Made by a program: the position numbers and the translations under genes. This document shows positions 46,971 to 56,139 of a stretch of 64,000 bases of DNA, one piece after another; position 1 is the stretch's first letter; each line of letters starts with the position of its first letter. Source of the stretch: Megachile rotundata (Eukaryota > Arthropoda > Insecta > Hymenoptera > Megachilidae). The notes under the pieces are model-generated. The model did not search any database. It had not been told where the DNA came from and saw nothing but the letters and a program-made list of their open reading frames with translations. The stretch is taken from NCBI RefSeq assembly GCF_050947335.1, contig NC_134995.1, forward strand, positions 9,028,501 to 9,092,500, given 5' to 3'.

Positions 46971-47799
46971 AGTACCACTTAACCGTTAAATCGAGACAAA
47001 TTGCTCGTAACGAATCGTTCCGCAAATATCTTTGTCATCAGCTTAACATTTCACAATGTTTTTCACCACCACACATTCCCTGCATGAATCAGAACAATCC
47101 AACGGCTATATAGCACATCGGAGCGTGTTAAATAAGTCCTAACGAGTCGTACGGAAGGTTTTTTGACTAACTGTAGATTCTAGCGTGTTAGAATGCGAAG
47201 CAGGAAATTCTTCGACCTGGTTGCAGCGACTCCTTCTTCCAGCTCGTTTGCCGGCATTTCGGTGCAAAACGGTGCGCCAAATCCGTGTTCTAATCATGAT
47301 TCTTTTGAATCGAGCACACCTCCTCTATTATACTCCATCCGTTTTCCCTTGTTCTATCCATTCAGCCATCTTTCTCCTTCTTTCATTCTTCCGCCGTCTC
47401 TTACGCCCGGGATTTACGGCTGGGCCGTTGGTTAATTGGACAGCTACCGTGAACTATCCATGCAACGTCGTTTTTAACGCGGAACAACACAGCCACCAAC
47501 AACACGGCCGCTTGTTTACCTACGCCATCGTGTTCGCCAATGTTATTTCACGGGGATAAACGGAGAATCGTAACGCGTCTCCGATTAATCGACACGCAAA
47601 CATTGCAGGGTGCAAATAAAACCCGAGCCGCTCGCAATCGCGTTCCGGCAACGTTGCATCCTATATTTTTCTTAACATCGCGATGCAATGCTTTCTGCCA
47701 CGCTTTCGCATTTTCTTCTTCCTTTTACGACGATGCTGTTTGCTCCAGCTGTTATTGAATTTTCAGATAAATGCGGTGTCACCTCTACATTTTTAACTT
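46971..47799. other. CpG-bearing unique block
   Basis: Complex sequence. Frames of 124 codons (47185-47559) and 80 (47193-47435) overlap in different plus frames. Followed by 72 and 65 codon frames. None recognised. Confidence 0.45.
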
Positions 47800-48250
47800 T
47801 GCCAAATATTTCGGGTCGCAGACTTGTCAATTTGCAAATTTCATATCTCTATCGATTTTGGTATTGCAGATTCGTGAATTGGTGAATAATTGATAACTCT
47901 GTGAAATAAGTCCTCAAAAGAAGATCTCAAATTTAAAAATTAAAAGGGTTGTTAATATGCACATTTATAAATGTAGACATTTTAAGGTTGGTAACACGAA
48001 CTTAATTTTGGAAAATTTTTAATTTGGTCATTTAAAAATGTAAACATTTTAAACTTGGTAAATTGAAAATCTGCAAATGTGAACATCTCGTACTCGAGAA
48101 CTTATGAATATAGAAATTTGTACGTGTGAAAATTTTGCAACGTGGCAATTTATAAACGTGAACATTTTGCAAATGTGAAAATTTAGTAAATATGAAAAGC
48201 TTGAATAGTGAAAGTACACAGAAAAATTTTGTAATTACGAAAATCGTGAA
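47800..48250. repeat. Decayed minisatellite, GTGAAAATTT/GTGAACATTTTGC
   Basis: Phrases such as AACGTGAACATTTTGCAAAT, GTGAAAATTTAGTAAAT and TGTAAACATTTTAAACTTGG recur irregularly at about 15-30 bp. The minus-strand frame 48032-48262 translates this repeat. Confidence 0.65.
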
Positions 48251-49245
48251 CGAGAATCTCAAAGCGTAAAAATAATTTCAGACTGAAATAACTGCATCCA
48301 GAGAAGAAACATCCGAGTAATTAAAGGCGAAAAATAGATAACCTTACACGAAACGCTGTAAAAGGGTTTAAGTTACCGGCAATTTGTAAAATGGTTATGA
48401 TTAACGGTGGCAATTACGCGATAGAAGCGACGAATTACATAGGGATACGAAGCTTAATTATCTCGGGTGGTTAAAGCTTAGGAAAAAGTTTCATTCTGCA
48501 CCTGCGATTCACTTTTGTATGAGAAATCACCTCCTCTTTGGTTCTGTCACGAACTACGCCCAGTTTTCTATAACGCCCAGTCACGCAATTGGGAACCGCT
48601 CGTATATTTCCCTCTAATTGAACACAGAAAGAAGTTACGAACGAAAAAGTCGAACAGTATAATAAGCTTTTGCAATAAGCTCTTCTTGCTTTATTCTTCA
48701 TCTGCATGCAACCACGAATCTTCAGCGAGCTTCATTAACATTACAGATATAATTTTAAAATTATACTCTAATTCCATGGTAATTTTTTAACAATTCAGTA
48801 ATAATTTCATAAATATTCTAAACCTTAATAATTCTAAATGTAGTTTGTAGAAAATATATACGTATGCAAATATTAAGGCAACACGCAAATACACTCTGTT
48901 TAAAACGCAACTACAGTGGTGGATAAAAATATTTGAATACTTAAAATATAGAAATAAAAAGAACAATATTTTCGTATTATTAAGTATATTTAACGCCTTC
49001 CGTGCCATTTATTTATAAGATGCGTCAGTCAAGACCAACTATTCAACGCTTTAACATTAAAACGGACAAAGAAAATTAAAATATTAAGTGTACTTTATAC
49101 TGAGGGATCCTTGATAATGCAACCCATAGTTGGACCTAAATTTCAAGTTGAAGAGTATTAAAAATTTGAGTAAGGATTATTGAGTAACGTTTGAGCAGTA
49201 AGTGCGTCAAGAGTGAAACACGTCAAAGAACGGGAAGAAGTTAAT
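48251..49245. other. Unique block, AT-rich
   Basis: Complex sequence with some CpG at 48350-48600. Frames at 48471-48707 (minus) and 48515-48790 (plus) overlap and are unrecognised. GCGTCA phrases near 49021 and 49204 recall the 32-kb array. Confidence 0.45.
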
Positions 49246-49335
49246 TATACTGGGTGTCTCACAATTAGTGTAGGTCCCTGAAATGGGGGATAGCTGACGC
49301 GATTCTGAAGATTTCCCTTTGCAAAAATGGTGTTA
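49246..49335 (+). mobile_element. Transposon-terminus-like fragment beside minisatellite
   Basis: ATTATACTGGGTGTCTCACA followed by ATTAGTGTAGG matches the motif near 41290 at 13 contiguous bases (GGGTGTCTCACAA). About 80 bp of complex sequence then leads directly into the 15-bp array. A truncated element end is likely. The family is not named. Confidence 0.5.
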
Positions 49336-49339
49336 CACG

Positions 49340-50350
49340 AATAGTAATTCCATGCGTAGTAATTCAGCACGTCGATATCCAACGTGTAGTAACCCAACAC
49401 ATAGTAATCAAACGCGTAGTAATCCAACGGATGGATATTCGACGCGTAGCAATCCAACGGGTGGATATTCGACGCATAGTAATCCAACACTTAGTAATCC
49501 AGCGCGTGGATACCCAACGCATGGATATCCAACGCGTAGTAATCCAGCACGTGGATATCCAACGCGTAGTAACCCAGCGCGTGGATATCCAACGCGTAGT
49601 AATCCAACACGTAGTAATCCAGCACGTGGATATCCAACGCGTAGTAACCCAGCGCGTGGATATCCAACGCGTAGTAATCCAACACGTAGTAATCCGGCGC
49701 GTGGATATCCAACGCGTAATAATCCATCGCGTAGTAACCCAGCGCGTGGATATCTAACGCGTAGTAATCCAACGCGTAGTAACTCAGCGCGTGGATACCC
49801 AACGCATGGATATCCAACGCGTAGTAATCCAGCACGTGGATATCCAACGCGTAGTAACCCAGCGCGTGGATATCCAACGCGTAGTAATCCAACACGTAGT
49901 AATCCAGCACGTGGATATCCAACGCGTAGTAACCCAGCGCGTGGATATCCAACGCGTAGTAATCCAACACGTAGTAATCCGGCGCGTGGATATCCAACGC
50001 GTAATAATCCATCGCGTAGTAACCCAGCGCGTGGATATCCAACGCGTAGTAATCCAACACGTAGTAATCCGGCGCGTGGATATCCAACGCGTAGTAATCC
50101 ATCGCGTAGTAACCCAGCGCGTGAATATCTAACGCGTAGTAATCCAACGCGTAGTAACCCAGCGTGCGGTTACCCAACGCGTAGTAACCCAGCGTGTGGT
50201 TACTCAACGCGTAGTAATCAAGCACGTGGATATCCAATGCCTAGTAACCCAGCGCGTGGATATTCAACGCGTAATAATCCAACGCGTAGTAATCCAACGC
50301 GTAATAATCCAGCGCGTGGTAATCTATCGCGTTGCAATCAGAGCGCAAGG
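49340..50350. repeat. 15-bp minisatellite ACGCGTAGTAATCCA with higher-order units
   Basis: Units AACGCGTAGTAATCC and AGCGCGTGGATATCC alternate. A 285-bp block (19 units) at 49501-49785 is repeated at 49786-50070. A 90-bp block at 49981-50070 is repeated at 50071-50160. The plus frame from ATG 49352 to 50374 stays open for 340 codons as an Arg-Ser-Asn-Pro-Thr/Arg-Gly-Tyr-Pro-Thr cycle, and the minus strand is also open for 248 codons. Confidence 0.97.
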
Positions 50351-50912
50351 ATTACACATGCGCACATAACATAAATGATAATGTACACAAATTTTAGCCC
50401 TCCACTCTAAATTTATATCCCCCAATAAAACCTATCCCGAAAACTTAAAAATAAAATTCAAGTCACCAAAGACTTAAAAATAAAATTCTCCGTTATTTCT
50501 CAGAGTTGCGCGCTAAAACTCCGCAAAATAATCGATTTCAACCAGATTTAAAACCACGCAAAGTTTAAAGAAATTCCGCGTTGCCGATCGTATCCATGTT
50601 AGAACAAATTAGGGAGGTCGGCAAAAGTATCGTAAAAGTTGTTTCGAATTTGGTATCTTTGCCGAGATGCAGATAGCGCAGCAACCGTAATCCCAAGGAC
50701 AATGATATATCGGTATTTTTATCAGGATGTTTCGAAACCGCTGTGTCGTGTAACGACGACAACAACTTGTACGGGCGTCGCCGTTCGCGCCAAGAGTAAT
50801 TGCATGCAGGATATTCGGCCGCTCAGTGCCAACTGCAAGTTTCTGACGACTTCCGTTTCCCGCACAAAGCCCTATACACACCGCGGCCGAGCTTTCTATG
50901 GCGCACCTTTGA

Positions 50913-50998
50913 TTGGCGACGGGCCAACTTAACGAGCGTGGGATGCTATAACGTCGATAAGAATTCGGCCTGGCACGAGAATTTCCCCCAGATATTTT
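50913..50998 (+). repeat. Duplicated segment, copy 1
   Basis: Begins TTGGCGACGGGCCAACTTAA and ends GAATTTCCCCCAGA. It matches 51298-51390 over most of its length, including AACGAGCGTGG and GATGCTATAAC. The copies lie in the same orientation 385 bp apart. Confidence 0.88.
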
Positions 50999-51297
50999 CA
51001 AATTTATTTTAGTCAGTCTTTCACAGTTTTTATATTTCCTTCTTTCCATACTATATTTTTGAATTTAGAAATTTTAATATTTTGTAATTGTTGAATTTTT
51101 ACAATTTCATATTAGGTGATATTCTCAAGTCCCTAGAATTCTAAACATTTGCAGATTTTGAAATTTGTGGAGTTAAAAATCCCTAGCTTGAATCCCGAAA
51201 TCTCCAAATACACAGCTCTTGAAATTCTTCCACAGCCAAATTCTTCTAGAGCAATTCCGGAATCTCCGAATTCTAAAATAAACAAGCGGAAGTTCCG

Positions 51298-51390
51298 TTG
51301 GCGACGACCCAAGTTAACGAGCGTGGGGATGCTATAACCTCGATAAGAATCCAACCTGGCCAACAGAGGAATTTCCCCCAGACAGAATAT
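51298..51390 (+). repeat. Duplicated segment, copy 2
   Basis: Begins TTGGCGACGACCCAAGTTAA and ends GAATTTCCCCCAGA. It has small insertions relative to copy 1 near its end. The surrounding sequence is not obviously duplicated. Confidence 0.88.
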
Positions 51391-51739
51391 GCAGATGGAA
51401 CAACTGAAAGGTTCGGCTGAAAATTCGCGCGAATGGAAGAGTTCGCGGTTAAACTTCGACTTATTACGGAATAATAAGAAGGATAAAGTTTTCTCTAATA
51501 GTTGAACAGTCGAAAGCGAACTTCCCGACGGGATTTCGCTCATAAATACTTCCCTCTATAAGTAGAATTAATTCTGCCGTTCTAGAGGCGGCTTTACACG
51601 TTCAATCATCTTATAACACCTCGTAACATCTGTATTTTAGATTTATGCGTTCGGTGTGGTGGGAAAAGTGGATGTGAATATCTGGTAATTGTAAGGGAGG
51701 AGATTCGAGTAGGATTGAAGTTGGTTTGGGGTTTTTGAA

Positions 51740-52735
51740 ATTTGGTTTTGTGAGGGTTTTGAGGATTTTGGGGTTGGGGTTTTGGGATTTGGGGGGTTTT
51801 ATGGATAGAGATTTGGGGATTTAGGGTTTTGGGAATTTGAGAATACACTATTTGGAAATTTGGGAATTTGGAGATTTGGGAGATTTGGGAGATTTGGGAT
51901 TTGGGTGATTTGGGATTTGGGTGATTTGGGATTTGGGTGATTTGGGATTTGGGATATGTGGGATTTAGGACGTGTGGGATTTGGGACGCGTGGGATTTAT
52001 GACGCGTGAGATTTGGGACGCGTGGGATTTGGGACGCGTGGGATTTATGACGCGTGGGATTTGGGACGCATGGGATTTGGGACGCGTGGGATTTCGGACG
52101 CGTGGGATTTGGGATATGTGGGATTTGGGACGCGTGGGATTTGGGACGCGTGGGATTTGGGATATGTGGGATTTGGGATATGTGGGATTTGGGATATGTG
52201 GGATTTGGTATATGTGGGATTTGGGATATGTGGGATTTGGGATATGTGGGATTTGGGATATGTGGGATTTGGGATATGTGGGATTTGGGATATGTGGGAT
52301 TTGGGATATGTAGGATTTGGGGCGCGTGGGATTTGGGACGCGTGGGATTTGGGACGCGTGGGATTTGGGACGCGTGGGATTTCGGACGCGTGGGATTTGG
52401 GATATGTGGGATGTGGGACGCGTGGGATTTGGGATGCGTGGGATTTCGGACGCGTGGGATTTGGGATATGTGGGATTTGGGACGCGTGGGATTTGGGACG
52501 CGTGGGATTTGGGGCGCGTGGGATTTGGGACGCGTGGGATTTCGGATGCGTGGGATTTGGGACGCGTGGGATTTCGGATGCGTGGGATTTGGGACGCGTG
52601 GGATTTCGGATGCGTGGGATTTGGGACGCGTGGGATTTCGGACGCGTGGGATTTGGGATGCGTGGGATTTCGGACGCGTGGGATTTGGGATATGTGGGAT
52701 TTGGGAGATTTGAAAATTTGAGAACCTGAAAATAT
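51740..52735. repeat. 16-bp minisatellite GGGATTTGGGACGCGT
   Basis: A GGGATTTGGG lead-in (51740-51960) turns into 16-bp units GGGATTTGGGACGCGT and GGGATTTGGGATATGT. The block 52150-52310 is pure ATATGT type, while 52540-52680 alternates TTGGGACGCGT with TTCGGATGCGT as a 32-bp dimer. All three frames on each strand cycle through a 16-residue phrase, giving frames of up to 265 codons that are artefacts. Confidence 0.98.
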
Positions 52736-52809
52736 AGAAATTTGAATTATCCTTGAATTCACTTATATCCTATTTATTTCTCTCCACTTTCTTCTACCAC
52801 AATGTTTAT

Positions 52810-52835
52810 TAGCCCACCCAGTATATCTAAGATCT
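52810..52835 (-). mobile_element. Inverted GGGTG terminus-like motif
   Basis: AGCCCACCCAGTATATCTAA at 52811-52830 read on the minus strand gives ATATACTGGGTGGGCT, similar to TATACTGGGTGTCTC at 49248. It lies about 75 bp past the end of the 16-bp array and points toward it. The match is short and may be chance. Confidence 0.3.
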
Positions 52836-53310
52836 CCGTTACGTGTTTCTATTTCGCTGTAGGAGCCACGGATTAATCACCGAACTCCTTCTACCCATAA
52901 ACGACCACATTCACCAATGGATCTACTTGGCATGTTTCGTAATCGACCACTTGATATGCAACAACCTGTTATTATCCCTTCGAATCCATCGATCGATCGA
53001 ACAAATCGCTAGCCTCTCGTTTGTACGTACAAACCTCGTGCTTCACAGCTTCATACTCATGGTCTTGCAAATGAACCTGGTTGGCCAGGTTTCTTGAACA
53101 AGGTACGGTGTTCAATTACCGATAAAGTTGGCAGGCACGTAAACCGATGGGTTATAAAAGATGGCTGATAGAGGGTTGGTTCGAATCACCGCGGAGTTTT
53201 CGACCGAACAAAAGGAAAGACGCGAAGTGCACCTGTGTAGATGGGTAAGTGCGAGTGTGAGAAAAGGATCTTTCTAACATTCTTCTTCACTTTCTTTTTG
53301 TGATGGTGAA
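52836..53310. other. Unique block holding TATA/donor candidate
   Basis: Complex sequence. An 84-codon frame at 52843-53097 opens with GTG rather than ATG and is unrecognised. Confidence 0.4.
53152..53250 (+). promoter_or_regulatory. Candidate TATA promoter with short first exon and donor
   Basis: TTATAAAAG at 53152-53160 is a good TATA box. About 80 bp downstream ATG at 53241 is followed directly by the splice donor GTAAGT at 53245-53250. A TATA box with a tiny coding first exon is a layout known from insect cuticle-protein genes. No second exon could be found before the next repeat, so this is only a candidate. Confidence 0.25.
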
Positions 53311-53559
53311 GGGTGATTCGAAAATTATCGAACTTTAACATTAGGACATTTCAACATTTTTTCTAATTTCTCAGGTTAGTTGCACTTTCAGATTTCAAGA
53401 TTGTGGAATTGAGAATTTTTGTAATTTATCTAGTGGTAAATTTCTAAAGCTTTTAATTTTAATATTAGCAAATACTTATTTTCAAAAATTTATATTCCCA
53501 AATTTATGAATTTTCGAACATCCAAAAATACACTTTACAGAAATCCACTTTTCTACGTT
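53311..53559. other. GGGTGATTCGAAAATT motif and decayed lead-in
   Basis: GAAGGGTGATTCGAAAATTA at about 53308 resembles the GGGTGATTCAAAA modules at 12.1 and 12.4 kb. It is followed by AT-rich degenerate sequence up to the next minisatellite. Confidence 0.35.
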
Positions 53560-54130
53560 CCTACATTCCCACATTCTCACATTCGTATGTTCCAACATTC
53601 CCGTATTCCAACATTCCTACATTCCAACATTCCATCGCTCCCATATTCCATCTTTCCCACATTCCATCAATCTCACATTCCATAATTACCACATACCATC
53701 ATTCCCACATTCCATCGTTCCCACATTCCATCATTCTTACATTCCATTATTCTCACATTCCATCATTCTCGCATTCCATCATTCTCACATTCTATCATTC
53801 CCACATTCCATCATTCCAATATTCCAACATTGCCACATTTCCAAAACTCGACATTTCCACAGTTTCACATTCCAATACTACAACACTCCTACCTTTCAGC
53901 ACTACCACATTTCTACATTCCAATCCTTCCACATTCCATCACATCTACATTCAAACATTACATTCAACTTATTTGCAACATTTCAAGATTTCAACATTCT
54001 AACACTTCAACCTTCCCACGTTTCCATATTCTCACGCTGCTGCATTCCTGCATTCGCATCATGTCACGTTCCTACATTCCTACGTTTCCCAATCTTCACA
54101 TTCGTATATTGCATACCTACTACATTTCTA
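53560..54130. repeat. 16-bp minisatellite CCATCATTCCCACATT
   Basis: The clearest part, 53630-53830, repeats CCATCATTCCCACATT or CCATCATTCTCACATT every 16 bp, two 8-bp halves. Flanks degrade into ACATTCCTACATTC-like units. Plus frames through it are Ser/His/Phe-rich repeat translations. Confidence 0.92.
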
Positions 54131-55258
54131 AATTTGAATGTCCTCAAATTTCCACGTTCCCATATTTTTAAGCTATATTGAGGGCCCTTCAAACTCATGT
54201 TCCTTATATTTTTGATCTTCAAAATCTCCAACTTTCCACAGTCCCAATTACCTGAGCTCTGAAATTCTGAAGTTCTCGAAAAACACTAACGTTCGAATGT
54301 TACGAAGTACTCGAAGAAGAAAAAAAAAAAAATAGCAAAAGTTTTTTTCGGTGCAAGGGAAATTTGTCAGAGACTGTACCTGTCCCCGGTCGTAAAGCAC
54401 GAGGGGCAGGACAGGGTGTCGGTCGTAAAGCTTTGCGTACGTGGCGGCGAGTTAAGAAGTTGTCACGTGAGTCGGCGATAACCGGTGCTTAGAAGGGTTG
54501 GAAAGGCGAGAAAATCGTCCCGTGCCAAGGACCGCCCCTGATTTTTGCCGGATTTAAATCTTTCCGAGTATCGCGGAAAACGAGGTTCACGTGACGGAAC
54601 GCATTTAACCGCTTCCGACCTGACATCGTTGCGCCAACTCTGCAATTTTTGTCTGCCATCGAACGTAACCTTTATCAACGAAAGTTTATTGAACTTACAT
54701 TCAACCCTTAATTCCCGAAAATTAGAAAAGAAAATATAAATGTGACTGCAATTTACAAATAAATAAATTTTGAATACTTGAAAATGTCAGTTTGAAGGAA
54801 CCTAATTATCCGCGTTTCTGATATAAGATCCTGAGGGATATCCGTAATTAGGGTTTCGATTAATCAAATATTCACGAACACATATTCCATTCGTAAGCAG
54901 AAGGGAGTTGTAACAAGCTATTGTATATTATTATCAAATCAACGAGCACAGATAATGCGACCCGCAGATGATTATGACTAGGTTAATCAAGCTTCTGTAT
55001 TTCAAAATTGACATTTTCCCTAGAGAACCATATTGCTCGCATCGGTATTGATCCGTCTTGTAAATTATGCCTCGTTAATCAGCGAATAAATAATTTCACT
55101 ATTATTCGCATAATCTATTACACGTAATTAATATTCGTTTCATTAATATTTACTTTCGTTGATATTAAACGTTATACAAATATCATACATTATACATTAC
55201 ACGTATCATACATTATCGTTTATGAATCTGCAATAATTGCGACATGTAATCACCTCGT
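54131..55258. other. Unique block, CpG-rich at 54340-54640
   Basis: A-run at 54321-54332. Complex CpG-bearing sequence follows, then AT-rich sequence with ATACATTATACATTACACG-like phrases at 55190. Opposed frames at 54463-54739 are unrecognised. Confidence 0.45.
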
Positions 55259-55364
55259 AAATAATTATGTCGATGTGTAAATATTTTATTGAAAATAGCT
55301 GTTTTCCTGATAAATTATGAGGACACGAAACTGAAGTTTTTCACTTCTTATTAGGTTTTGATTG
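55259..55364 (+). repeat. Left bracket direct repeat of minisatellite
   Basis: AAATAATTATGTCGATGTGT through ATAGCTGTTTTCCTGATAAA to TTAGGTTTTGATTGG. A second copy lies at 56029-56139 in the same orientation on the other side of the 16-bp array. Confidence 0.92.
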
Positions 55365-55365
55365 G

Positions 55366-56025
55366 AATTTGGGATATTTGGGATATGTGGGATTTGGGAT
55401 ATGTGGGATTTGGGATATGTGGGATTTGGGAGATTTGGGATTTGGGATATGTGGGATTTGGGATATGTGGGATTTGGCATATGTGAGATTTGGGACATGT
55501 GGGATTTGGGATATGTGAGATTTAGGACATGTGGGATTTGGGATATGTGGGATCTGGGATATGTGGGATTTGGAATATGTGGGATTTGGGAGATTTGGGA
55601 TTTGGGATATGTGGGATCTGGCATATGTGGGATTTGGCATATGTGGGATTTGGCATATGTGAGATTTGGGACATGTGGGATTTGGGATATGTGAGATTTA
55701 GGACATGTGGGATTTGGGATATGTGGAATCTGGGATATGTGGGATTTGAAATATGTGGGATTTGGGATACGTGGGATTTGGGAGATTTGGGATTTGGGAT
55801 ATGTGGGATCTGGCATATGTGGGATTTGGCATATGTGGGATCTGGCATATGTGGGATCTGGCATATGTGGGATCTGGCATATGTGGGATTTGGGACATGT
55901 GGGATTTGAGATATGTGGAATTTAAGACACGTAGGATTTGGGACATGTGTAATTTGGGACATGCGGAATTTGGGACATGTGGGCTTTGGCATATGTGGGA
56001 TGTGGGACATATGGGATTTGGAATA
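55366..56025. repeat. 16-bp minisatellite GGGATTTGGGATATGT
   Basis: Units GGGATTTGGGATATGT, GGGATTTGGCATATGT, GGGATTTGGGACATGT and GGGATCTGGCATATGT. Blocks containing GGGATTTGGGAGATTT recur at about 55421, 55581 and 55771, showing higher-order duplication. Same family as the ATATGT block at 52150. Frames on both strands are repeat cycles. Confidence 0.97.
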
Positions 56026-56028
56026 TAT

Positions 56029-56139
56029 AAATAATTAAGTCGATGTGTAAATATTTTATCGTACACTATAGCTGTTTTCCTGATAAATTACAAAGACATT
56101 TCGAAACCGAAGTGTTTCATTTCTTACTAAATTTTGATA
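56029..56139 (+). repeat. Right bracket direct repeat of minisatellite
   Basis: AAATAATTAAGTCGATGTGT through ATAGCTGTTTTCCTGATAAA to TACTAAATTTTGATAAG. Matches 55259-55364 with moderate divergence and a few small indels. Confidence 0.92.

Larger units (their letters stand above)
50351..51739. other. Unique block with an internal 85-90 bp duplication
   Basis: CpG-bearing complex sequence. Minus-strand frames of 146 codons (50609-51049) and 136 (51133-51543) each contain one copy of the duplicated segment, so they share a short peptide around SYR-x-YSIP. The plus strand also has a 97-codon frame over the same bases. No domain recognised. A decayed gene pair or plain non-coding duplication are both possible. 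Confidence 0.4.

Noticed and set aside
49319..50374. 351-codon frame starting at 49319 as a gene
   Set aside because: It opens at TTG, consists of a 15-bp minisatellite and has a 248-codon frame on the opposite strand. Kept only as a finding from the first ATG at 49352.
51965..52762. 265-codon minus-strand Pro-rich frame
   Set aside because: Pure 16-bp repeat translation; all frames on both strands are open with the same cycle.
53174..53192. GGTTCGAATCA as a tRNA B box
   Set aside because: No pairing T-arm around the loop and no A box or acceptor stem at the right distance.
54405..54425. GACAGGGTGTCGG as another terminus-like motif copy
   Set aside because: Matches only the GGGTGTC core, lies in CpG-rich unique sequence and is not beside an array.
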